A stretch of DNA of 11,168 nt from Dunaliella salina (GCA_002284615.2 MU070509.1:51617-62784), one strand, 5' to 3'; counted from the stretch's first letter, positions 1 to 7,545 are shown. Program-made: numbers and translations. The notes: a model not told the origin generated them from the sequence alone.

Positions 1-183
1 AGACCCTATGTAAAGGTGCACTATTAGAGTGTGTAAGAGTGTTGTAAAAGCGGCCACAAGCTTGGAACCAATTCAATTGAATGGGCTCAACACCACATTC
101 TCTTGAGACACTCCAAGATGGTGTGGACGTTCTAACTCCCAATGTGTACTTCAGGTATCGCAAAAGCGAGTTTCTTTCAAGGA
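1..183 (-). mobile_element. Diverged LINE fragment (post-RT region), runs off left edge
   Basis: The reverse complement translates without a stop into a peptide clearly related to the C-terminal part of the LINE protein in the copies at 3122-4191 and 5432-6796. Shared blocks include STPSWSV, RECG, EP-QLNW and AC-R-YN; by eye about 30 of 43 residues match. The DNA also aligns, for example CCAATTCAATTG at 68-79 against the same string near 3930. This copy is far more diverged than the three internal copies, so it is an older insertion or another subfamily. Similarity fades near 170-183, just before the 30-bp tandem repeat, so that point is probably the 5'-truncation boundary. The 3' end lies outside the window, so no target-site duplication can be checked. 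It is a non-coding relic. Confidence 0.8.
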
Positions 184-186
184 GTC

Positions 187-245
187 TGCACTGGTGGCTG
201 GAGATTCTCCACACCGTGCACTGGTGGCTGGAGATTCTCCACACC
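187..245. repeat. 30-bp tandem duplication, two copies
   Basis: Unit 1 spans 187-216 and unit 2 starts at 217. The two are identical over 29 bases (TGCACTGGTGGCTGG at the start, CTCCACACC at the end), and the next base differs. The unit is a multiple of three. It lies exactly between the LINE fragment on the left and the Ty3 leader on the right, so it may be a filler or slippage product made when the two were joined. Each unit contains TGG-rich sequence, but I found no convincing match to a tRNA 3' end that would make it a primer-binding site. Confidence 0.9.
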
Positions 246-565
246 ATGGAGGGAGCAACTGTTATACTGGCAGCGAAGCTAGGTTGCCCATGGGGCCTGC
301 GCTGGAGGATGGAGAGCTTCATGAGCAGGCTGATGCACCCATGCATGCCACACGAACTCCTGCTCCCGCCATGCTGGATTCACCTGTTGCACGCATGCCC
401 ATGGATTCAGTTCCCCCTGGAAGTTTTTGTGCTAAGCTGATGGAGACGAAGCATAAGCATGCAACCATGCAAGCCAGGAATGCAGCAGGTGCATGCTCAC
501 AGCATACTCCCGCCATCCTGTTCCCCACGGGCTCACGCCTGGATTTTCCTTTTACACCCCACAGG
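246..565 (+). other. Leader upstream of gag; no LTR or PBS seen
   Basis: This stretch separates the tandem repeat from the likely gag start. One forward frame stays open from 194 into gag, but the peptide (rich in Met, Ala, Pro, His) resembles nothing I know and is probably untranslated leader that happens to be open. The hexamer GCATGC occurs four times (343, 393, 457, 491) and CCCGCCAT twice (near 365 and 509), which hints at weak internal repetition. No TG...CA LTR ends, TATA box or tRNA-complementary primer-binding site could be identified. The 5' LTR is therefore missing, replaced or too decayed to see. Confidence 0.4.
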
Positions 566-2160
566 ATGAGTGGCCAGCAGCATCAGAAAAAGCAGCAGAC
601 CCCAAACACCCAACGCCCCAACATGGACAGCACGCCCAGGAGGGAGACGGATGATGAGCCAATCTCCCCCGTGGAAGTCCTGCGCTTGGTCAGAGAGCTG
701 CAGCGCGATAGCGCGCAATTCGCGGAACGGCAGGCCCTCGCGGAGGAGCTGCTTCAGCATATTGACGAAGAACGCCTGCCCGGGGTGAGTAACCCCTCTC
801 CCATTCTCCAGGCTGTGGACAGAATTTGCTTGGACACGATCGCTCTTTTACCTGATAATGAGGCGCTGCTCTTGAGACAGCACCCTGTTTTCCCACACCC
901 GCCTGCCCATGCCCAAGATGCCTTGGCAAGAACAACCTACCCACCCACAACCCGTGCACACGACACCCCACAAGTGGATCGGAACATTGAGGGGGTTAAG
1001 GGGAGCGTAGCCAAGCTCAATGCCGGACAACGTGAACTAGAAGGTCAGTTAGAGCTCTTCAAGCAGCCTGGCCTGACAGCAGAGGCAATCCTGCAAGTGT
1101 GCAATGCCACAACAAAAATGGTAGAGCAGCAACAGCAGGCAGCACAGGCCACCATCGCCAGCAGGGACCAGCTGGTAGCAGAAAAGCTTCAGGAGCAGGA
1201 GCAGCGCGACGCGCCCCTGCGCGAGGAGGCCGCGCAGCAGCAGCGGGGGCGGAGCGCAAGGAAAAGGTTGCGGCAGCACAACGCACCCTGCAGGAGTATG
1301 GGGAACAGCCCTCCCGACCCCAGCCCAGGGTGGGTCCTTTTCTTGATTTGACTAAGGTCATGCCTAAGCCTGCAACCTTTGCTGGACGCTCAGACAAGAT
1401 GTAGATACTGCCATCCTGAGCTTTGAGACATACCTTTAGTGCAATTGCAGTGCACATTGACATCTGGCCTGTTATAGCAACCAATTTCCTTAAGGATGAA
1501 GCACTTACCTGCTGGCTAAACATCTTGATGGCCTTAAAGAAAAACAACCAGGAAACAACATGGGCTCATTTCACTAAGTGCTTAAGGGATGCTTATGGCA
1601 GCTCAGATAAGGAGCACACTGCCCGAAAACAATTTTTGGACCTTCAACAAAGGGGAATTTCTGCCAAAGATTATGTGCGCCATGCTCGCTACTTGCTTGC
1701 ACAACTTGTGCATGACCCACCAACTGAATCAGACAAATTAATCACTCTGTGGCGAGGCTTGCGCTCAACATTTAAGGAAGCTGCACCCCTGCATCCACTT
1801 GGCCGTCCTTGGCGAACATTTGATGAATTAGCCGACCACTTTCTGCACTTAGAGCAGCAGCTGCCTCAAAAATTTAGCAAAACCTTTGACACTCCCAGGC
1901 CATTCCCTCGTGGAAATCCTTGTGGATTTTCCTTAACAGCTAACCCATCGCCTCGAACATCTTCACACTCCTCACAGGGACGCCAATATGGGCGCCAGCC
2001 GGGCTTCCACCGCCCCCCGCCTGGAGCTTACAACCCCGGGGGCAGCAACCCTAACCATACAGAGCGCTCTCGCTGTCCTCCTGCGGGCCGAGACAGCAAG
2101 CCCATTTCCTATGTGCAAAGACTAGAGCGTGAAAATGAGGAGTTAAAAAGGAAAAACTGA
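566..2160 (+). pseudogene. gag: Gag of the Ty3 element, frameshifted
   Basis: Gag would form the retrotransposon capsid. The chosen start is ATG 566-568 (MSGQQHQKK); the frame is open upstream, so the true start is uncertain. The first about 230 residues are Gln/Glu/Ala/Arg-rich with probable coiled coil (near 970-1310). The frame changes from 2 to 1 around 1240-1255 in a G-rich run. A frame-3 island (1395 to about 1435) then sits between two compensating indels. The segment after about 1440 is a Retrotrans_gag-type capsid domain, with the helical pattern around LTCWLN, W-HFTKCL and LDLQQRGISAKDYV. The C-terminus is Pro/Gly/Arg/Ser-rich and ends in a short coiled coil (RLERENEELKRK) just before TGA 2158-2160. 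No CCHC zinc knuckle is present; the tail has a single Cys. Identity is firm for the capsid part and weaker for the N-terminus. Confidence 0.8.
2139..2160 (+). promoter_or_regulatory. Gag/pol overlap with candidate -1 frameshift site
   Basis: The pol frame (frame 3) has a stop at 2136-2138 and is open from 2139, while gag (frame 1) stops at 2158-2160. A -1 shift must therefore happen within these 22 bases. Just before the gag stop is G AAA AAC (2151-2157), close to the X XXY YYZ pattern, with one imperfect P-site pairing after slippage. A second candidate is A AAA AGG at 2145-2151. Programmed -1 shifting is known in Ty3/gypsy elements. Because this copy is full of random indels, the overlap may instead be decay. 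I did not find a convincing downstream pseudoknot by eye. Confidence 0.4.
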
Positions 2161-3110
2161 AGCCCCCACAGGCTAGAGTGGGGTCTACATTGACTAAGAC
2201 TTGTAGTGCTGGAGCAGACTTAGACTCAGATGTGTCTGGAGTATCTCTTGGAGACAATCATGTTCATTTTCCCCTTTTTGGGTTGTCTACATCTTCTGAA
2301 CACATTAAGGCGGGCTTTGCTTATCTGCTGTCTCCAACACTTAAGTCCACACTTTCTCTCCGCACCTATCTAGCCACTGACATCGCTGGCCACGATGTTG
2401 TGTTAGGTGTACCTCCAGAGCATTTTGCCAAGGCTGTTCAACACTACTTGCATTGCAAAGCTAAATCCTCTAAGCCAACTGCCTTGTGCGTGCTAGTTGA
2501 TACTAGTCACCACTTGTTCCCAAAATTGAGACAATTGCTTTATGGAATGACGAAAATTCAAGGGCCTAAGCATTCAGGCTACTCCTTCTGGATTGATGAA
2601 TTGGAGCCAGGAAAATCAACTCCAAGCATCCAAAATATTGGAAAATCAACTTGCTCAATGGTGTTCCAAGGATACTTAAGTGGCAGCCCAGCTATAACTT
2701 TGATGGACACTGGAGCTTCACACTGCTTTATGGACTTAAATTTTGCTAAGGAAAATAACTTAGCCCTTCACCCAATCAAAACTTCTGCCACACTAGCGAA
2801 TGGCGCATTAAGTAATGTGGCCTTAAAAACTGCCCCTCTCCAGCTAAAACTTGGCAGCCACTTCAGCACAACAGTCTTCTATGTGATTGACATGCAACAA
2901 CAAAATGACCTCATCTTGGGCGATAATTGGCAAGTTAAGCATGATGCCATCCTTCACATCAAAGATAAATTTTGCACACTTCACCAACATAACAGGCGCC
3001 ATAGAATTTGCTCAATTGACAGACCTATGCTTGAGCAACCTTCTCAAAACAGCCTATTGAACGCGGCCCAAGTCTGCCGACTTTATAAAAATTCAGAAAA
3101 TGTTCGCGCT

Positions 3111-3121
3111 TTCCAGAATAC
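3111..3121. repeat. Target-site duplication of LINE copy 1, left
   Basis: TTCCAGAATAC here and TTTCAGATTAC at 4190-4200 flank LINE copy 1 and agree at 9 of 11 positions. After removing one copy plus the LINE, the host sequence runs on without a gap. The two mismatches suggest that the insertion is not very recent. Confidence 0.7.
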
Positions 3122-3149
3122 AGTTACAGTTACAGAGAAGAAAGGCCTC

Positions 3150-3168
3150 CAGTCAAACCGACTGACTG
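3150..3168 (-). other. Conserved 3' hairpin of LINE copy 1
   Basis: CAGTCA (3150-3155) and TGACTG (3163-3168) form a perfect 6-bp stem with a 7-base loop. The ORF2 stop codon (complement of 3153-3155) lies in the stem. The tail repeats start about 16 bases further on in LINE orientation. The same structure is in all three copies. Confidence 0.6.
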
Positions 3169-4191
3169 CTAGCCTGTTCATAAAAAAGTAAGAGTTCATG
3201 CAGGAAAGGATTAAGTTTATTATTGTTTTGGTTCAAAAAAGATCGCATGGCATGCGGTGGGACATGGTGAGATGCATGCAGGAACGGTGCCGCTTGGGAC
3301 TCTGGACTTGAGAGGGAAAGAGCATGTCCATTAAACAAAAATGCGTATTTCCTTCTAAGGTTGCAAACATGAGGGTGAGTACATTTAAATAGCACATGTT
3401 GCTCATCCTGAGCGTCATCGTGAGCATCACACAGATCGCACTTAGGATCAATATTTTCATTCCAGTAGTTTAGCTCAATCCTCAAAAGATAGACCCGTAA
3501 CCGAAAACGGGTAACACTGCGTAAAATATGCGTGGGTAGATCCAAATGAAAATATTTGGGCAAACGACATGGGGAGAAGGTAGCATGAGCGTCACATTGT
3601 GGAAGGGCACACCAATGATAGTAGGTGAACGTTTTACTGTTCGTCTCAGGTTCCCGAGGCTGACGAGCTGTAAAAAAGGGTTGCTGCCAAAATGCCAAAT
3701 GACGCTTCCGAAGATCTATAACAAGTTGACTCAGATTCAGAGGACTGCCATTGAGGATATGATGGTGATAAGACGGAGTATGCCTGAGCCCTTATGTGCC
3801 AAGCAAGAAGTGAAAAATCCAGCATGCAGGATGGAATTGACTGAGTAAAATGTCCGCCTGAAAAACCTTACGAAGGAGAGGGCTGTTACAAAAAATGGGA
3901 TTGTTGTAAAGGCGTGCACATGCTCGAAGCCAATTCAATTGCANGGGTTCCAAGCCACATTCCCGTAACACACTCCAAGAAGGTGTAGAATTCCTGACCC
4001 CTAGTATGGTGCGTAAAAATCGTAAGAGCCACTTTTGAATACAATTCTCNATCTCTTGACCCTGTTGTAGATAAGAAGTGGCCCAAATCTGAGAAGCGTA
4101 CATGCTGGCTGGAATGACATAAGTTTTGAATAACCAGAGATACGCATGTAAACGGTGAGTGAGACCATGTTGTTGAATAAACGTACGTATT
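3153..4191 (-). pseudogene. LINE ORF2 C-terminal fragment in copy 1
   Basis: The minus strand encodes the region after the RT core: ASQIWATSYLQQGQE, LGVRNSTPSWSVLREC, then a long connector and the C-terminal zinc motif CDLC...EQHVLFKC (C-x2-C-x10-H-x4-C), as found at the end of many LINE ORF2 proteins. The frame is cut by TAA (complement of 3792-3794). Copies 2 and 3 have CAA there, so this is a C-to-T nonsense change private to this copy. The natural end is TGA (complement 3153-3155). The N-terminal endonuclease and RT core are absent through 5' truncation, so the fragment has no activity of its own. Confidence 0.85.
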
Positions 4192-4200
4192 TCAGATTAC
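4190..4200. repeat. Target-site duplication of LINE copy 1, right
   Basis: TTTCAGATTAC, partner of 3111-3121 (9 of 11 identical). Two T bases are shared with the truncated LINE 5' end, a common microhomology at such junctions. Confidence 0.7.
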
Positions 4201-5431
4201 TGTCGTGACTCCAAGGGAGATAATAGCACTAAGCCCTCAATAAAGGTGCAACACTTGATTCAAGAATTTCAGGATCTCACACAGCCACGTACATCTCTGC
4301 CCCCAAAGCACAATATTGCGCACACTATCCCCTTAGAGCCAGGACACAAACTCCTGTTCAGGCCGATTTACCGGCTAAGTCCAGTAGAATTGAATGAAAT
4401 GGAGCGTCAAGTTTCTGAATTACTTCAACAAGGCTTAATCCAGCCTAGCTCTTCCCCATTCGGAGCCCCTGTGCTCTTCGTCACAAAAAAGGATGGATCC
4501 CTACGTATGTGCATCGATTACAGAGGACTTAACAAAATTACAATAAAAAACAAATACCCACTCCCGCGTATGGATCAGCTATTGGACTCCCTTTCAGAAG
4601 CAAAACTTCTCTCAAGCCTTAACCTGCAGTCGGGATATCATCAAATTCGGATTCCCGAAGAGGACAAACCCAAAACAGCTTTCCGCACCCCATTTGGACA
4701 CTACGAATTTAAAGTGCTCAGTTTTGGACTGACCAATGCACCAGCTACCTTCCAAGCCACAATGAATGACATTTTCCGGCCCTTCTTAAACAAGTTCGTC
4801 GTCGTCTATATTGATGACATCCTAAGCTTCAGTAGAACGCATGAAGAACATGCACACCATCTTCGCCTCGTCTTTGAAAAGCTAAGAGGAAATGACTTCA
4901 AAATGAAACTCTCCAAATGTGAATTCGAAAAAACAGAAGTAAAACTTCTTGGACACTTAGTGGGCGCAGACGGCGTGAAGGTTGACCCGGACAAGGTGGC
5001 TGCCGTGGCAAACTGGAAACCACCCTCACACCTAACCGCGCTTCGCTCATTAATGGGACTTGCACAATATTTTCGAAGATTCATAAAACATTTCTTGCAA
5101 ATCGCTACGCGCCTCACCAACCTTACCAAAAAAGACGTACCTCATCATTGGACAGATGAATGCCAAGACGCTTTCATATAAATAAAAGAGGCGCTTACTC
5201 ACGCCCCAGTCCTCGCACTGCCAGATTTCTCAAAACCCTTTGAAGTTATCTGTGATGCTTCAATCGAAGGATTTGGCGCTGTCCTCATGCAGGAAGGCCG
5301 CCCACACGCCTATGAGAGCAGAAAGTTAGCACCCGCAGAGCGTAAAATTATCACACAGGGGAACAAGAGTTATTAGCTGTGGTACACGCACTCAAAGTAC
5401 GGCGGTGCTACCTGGAAGGCTACTTTACTGT
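4201..5431 (+). pseudogene. pol: Pol: reverse transcriptase and N-terminal half of RNase H
   Basis: This part would copy the element RNA into DNA and degrade the RNA strand. Ty3-type RT blocks are in order: [26 protein letters not shown], motif A region [33 protein letters not shown], the YIDD box (4807-4818), and [14 protein letters not shown]. In motif A the catalytic Asp is replaced by Asn (AAC 4621-4623), which should abolish polymerisation. TAA 5179-5181 interrupts the link to RNase H. RNase H then begins, with CDAS (Asp codon 5254-5256) and ESRKLAPAE. Near 5343-5350 the frame shifts in an A-rich run, after which HALKV and YLEGYFT continue in frame 3. The sequence ends at about 5431, where LINE copy 2 enters before the conserved TDH segment. 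Identification is firm; function is lost. Confidence 0.92.
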
Positions 5432-6771
5432 CTCCCATCTCCTTTATGCTGATGATCTGTGCCTCACTTCTAACTCTCCGTCCAGTTTGCAGCAAATGCT
5501 GAATCGTCTTTCCACATACTCTCGTGACAAATTCCTGACCGTCAATACACAGAAATCTGTTGTGGTGTGTTTTAATTCTCAGGGTCACAATATGCCTACT
5601 CTCCTGTACAACAATGAAGAACTGCCTTTCTCTGAGCATTTCAAATATCTCGGCATGTTATGTGACAAGAAGTTCAATCTGAACAAAGCTGCAGAGGAGG
5701 CCATCAAGCCTTGCCTGACAAGCATGACCAGAATACGTAATTTTACTCAACAACATGGTCTCACTCACCGTTTACATGCGTATCTCTGGTTATTCAAAAC
5801 TTATGTCATTCCAGCCGGCATGTACGCTTCTCAGATTTGGGCCACTTCTTATCTACAACAGGGTCAAGAGGTGGAGAATTGTATTCAAAAGTGGCTCTTA
5901 CGATTTTTACGCACCATACTAGGGGTCAGGAATTTTACACCTTCATGGAGTGTGTTACGGGAATGTGGCTTGGAACCCATGCAATTGAATTGGCTTCGAG
6001 CATGTGCACGCCTTTACAACAATCTCATTTTTTGTAACAGCCCTCTCCTTTGTAAGGTTTTTCAGGCGGACATTTTACTCAGTCAATTCCATCCTGCATG
6101 CTGTATTTCTCACTTCTTGCTTGGCACACAAGGGCTCAGGCATACTCCGTCTTATCACCATCATATCCTCAATGGTAGTCCTCTTAATCTGAGTCAACTT
6201 GTTATAGATCTTCGGAAGCGTCATCTGGCATTTTGGCAGCAACCCTTTTTTACAGCTCGTCAGCCTCGGGAACCTGAGACGAACAGTAAATCGTTCACCT
6301 ACTATCATTGGTGTGCCCTTCCACAACGTGACGCTCATGCTACCTTCTCCCCATGTCGTTTGCCCAAATATTTTCATTTGGGATCTACCCACACATATTT
6401 TACGTAGTGTTACCCGTTTTCGGTTACGGGTCCATCTTTTGAGGATTGAGTTAAACTACTGGAATGAAAATATTGATCCTAAGTGCGATCTGTGTGATGC
6501 TCACGATGACGCTCAGGATGAGCAACATGTGCTATTTAAATGTACTCACCCTCATGTTTGCAACCTTAGAAAGAAATACGCATTTTTGTTTAATGGACAT
6601 GCCCTTTCCCTCTCAACTCCAGAGTCCCAAGCGGCACCGTTCCTGCATGCATCTCACCAAGTCCCACCGCATGCCATGCGATCTTTTTTGAATCAAAACA
6701 ATAATAAACTTTATCCTTTCCTGCATGAACTCTTACTTTTTTATGAACAGGCTAGCAGTCAGTCNGTTTGA
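5432..6771 (+). pseudogene. LINE ORF2 fragment in copy 2: RT motif C to C-terminal CCHC
   Basis: It starts at HLLYADDL, the polymerase motif C (YADD, 5445-5456), and continues through the RT thumb (FKYLGMLCDKKFNLN) and a long post-RT region (LGVRNFTPSWSVLREC, AFWQQPFFTARQP). An extra G near 6381 relative to copies 1 and 3 shifts the frame. The last part then reads in another frame to the zinc motif, with Cys codons 6484 and 6493, His 6526 and Cys 6541 (C-x2-C-x10-H-x4-C). TGA is at 6769-6771. RT motifs A and B and the endonuclease are missing. Upstream, the reading frame joins without a stop to the Ty3 RNase H fragment, giving an accidental chimeric ORF from 5379 to 6407. Confidence 0.88.
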
Positions 6772-6774
6772 CTG
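6756..6774 (+). other. Conserved 3' hairpin of LINE copy 2
   Basis: CAGTCA (6756-6761) pairs with TGACTG (6769-6774) around a 7-base loop containing the ambiguous base 6765. The stop TGA 6769-6771 lies in the right arm. The single CTGTAA tail unit begins at 6789. Confidence 0.6.
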
Positions 6775-6796
6775 GAGGCCTTTCTTCTCTGTAACT

Positions 6797-7545
6797 ATTT
6801 AGTACACTTAAATACACAATTAAACCTCTCAAGACGTCAGGCCCGTCGGATGGAACACTCGCAGCGCTTCACATTTAACTGGCTTTACAAGCCTGGCAAA
6901 GACAACGTTGTGGCTGATGCCCTCAGTCGCCATCCAAACTATCAAACACTTAAACTCTGTGCACTGCTTCTGTGCATGCAAACCCGCAGCAGCTCACGCC
7001 TGCAACAAAAATTCCAATCTACCCAAGAACAAACAACAAACAACAAACGCAAACTTACCCAGCAGCAACCTCAAATGAACAAGAGAGTTCACTTCAACTC
7101 GGAGACAGACCATGCCATCGTTGACCCGGACTCTCATCATCCCCTGTTTGAGCAAAACACACCTGCGCCCGAGGGTCAGCATGGCTCAGCGTGCGAAGCT
7201 GAACATGGCTCGTCTCAAAGGGGCTTTAGCGGTGTGACTGAACCCTTCACGGATAGTTTTCCCGCCGTTGAGGTGGAAGACGTCCTGGGTGGAGTTCGGC
7301 GTGCGTACAGGGATGATCCACAGCTACATGACAGGTTCTTTACCCGCCATCTGAGGAGATTCAATGGACTTTGGTATCTAAAAGACAACCGCCTAGTGGT
7401 CCCAGATGACCGTTTCATCAAAAATGCAATCATCTATGATTGCCATGACAGACCCCATGTTGGACATGTGGGCACACTCAAAACCCAAAACCTTGTGGAA
7501 GGACAATTTTGGTGGCCTAAAATCCAAAAGGACGTAAGGAAATAC
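6797..7545 (+). pseudogene. pol: Pol: end of RNase H, linker, and integrase N-terminal zinc finger (HH half)
   Basis: The host frame resumes at LVHLNTQLNLSRRQAR, the typical end of Ty3 RNase H, with ADALSRHP carrying the last catalytic Asp. A hydrophilic linker of about 120 residues follows, rich in Gln, Ser and Asn (6960-7290). The integrase N-terminus starts around GGVRRAYRDDPQLHDRF. The first half of its HHCC zinc finger is intact (His codons 7444-7446 and 7465-7467), followed by FWWPKIQKDVRKY. LINE copy 3 then interrupts the frame at 7545/7546; the CC half continues at 8209. Within this segment the frame is open, so the damage comes from the flanking insertions. Confidence 0.9.
7536..7545. 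repeat. Target-site duplication of LINE copy 3, left
   Basis: AAGGAAATAC, identical to 8206-8215. It lies directly before the LINE tail. Joining across it restores an uninterrupted integrase frame (RKY before, KYVQGC after), which fixes the duplication at 7 to 10 bp. Confidence 0.85.

Larger units (their letters stand above)
2139..3121 (+). pseudogene. pol: Pol N-terminus: unidentified domain plus aspartic protease
   Basis: This part of Pol would release mature proteins by proteolysis. It is an uninterrupted frame of about 327 codons. The second half is a retropepsin-like protease: active site MDTGASHCF (catalytic Asp codon 2706-2708), a flap region, and the second hydrophobic signature DLILGDNW near 2910-2930 (family usual: ILG-DWL). 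The first half, about 150 residues (2230-2620), is not usual in Ty3 pol. It has hydrophobic strands around FAYLLSP, GHDVVLGVPPEHFAKAV and TALCVLVDTSHH. Its layout, a PP motif followed by an ALCVLV strand, is faintly like the Dam-like methyltransferase-fold domain of some retroelements, but I cannot confirm that. The frame ends where LINE copy 1 is inserted, at 3121/3122. A frame change relative to RT lies between about 3060 and 4240. Confidence 0.8.
3122..4191 (-). mobile_element. LINE copy 1, 5'-truncated, inserted between PR and RT
   Basis: This is about 1.07 kb of a non-LTR retrotransposon in the orientation opposite to its host. Its 3' end is on the left: tail AGTTACAGTTACAG (two CTGTAA units on the minus strand), then the short 3' UTR, hairpin and stop. 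The 5' end is near 4184-4191, where similarity to copy 2 (from about 5731) stops and the second target-site duplication begins. By eye the sequence is very close to copies 2 and 3 over their shared length. Truncation at the 5' end with an intact 3' end is the usual outcome of incomplete target-primed reverse transcription. Ambiguous bases lie at 3944 and 4050. Confidence 0.9.
5432..6796 (+). mobile_element. LINE copy 2, longest internal copy, splitting RNase H
   Basis: About 1.37 kb in the same orientation as the host. It begins just before the YADD box of the LINE RT and ends with CTGTAACT at 6789-6796. Bases from about 5731 on match copy 1 in reverse, and from about 6117 on match copy 3 in reverse. 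The left junction is ambiguous by a few bases. No convincing target-site duplication is visible. The host RNase H seems to lack about five to seven codons between YLEGYFT and LVHLNTQ, so the insertion came with a small target deletion or one followed. One ambiguous base is at 6765. Confidence 0.88.

Noticed and set aside
187..245. TGGTGGCTGG in the tandem repeat as a primer-binding site
   Set aside because: It starts with TGG, but I could not match the following bases to a tRNA 3' end, and it does not follow a recognisable LTR.
81..440. Open frame of 119 codons on the plus strand
   Set aside because: It covers antisense LINE sequence, the tandem repeat and the leader; the peptide just repeats the 30-bp unit and shows no domain.
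785..811. GTGAGT...CTCCCATTCTCCAG resembling a 27-base intron in gag
   Set aside because: Splice-like ends and a pyrimidine tract are present, but 27 bases is shorter than nearly all known spliceosomal introns and the frame is open through it.
3122..3140. Short TACAGT repeats taken as a CRISPR or telomere-like array
   Set aside because: There are only two units, at LINE 3' ends in two places, and they are explained as the LINE tail.
3546..3848. Plus-strand open frame, recurring at 7947-8378 and as a minus-strand frame at 6075-6392
   Set aside because: It is the antisense of the LINE ORF2 C-terminal region. It recurs because the LINE recurs, not because it is a conserved gene.
5179..5181. 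In-frame TAA, and TAG/TGA in the LINE, as signs of a reassigned genetic code
   Set aside because: All three stop codons appear, mixed with frameshifts and deletions, which fits ordinary pseudogene decay.
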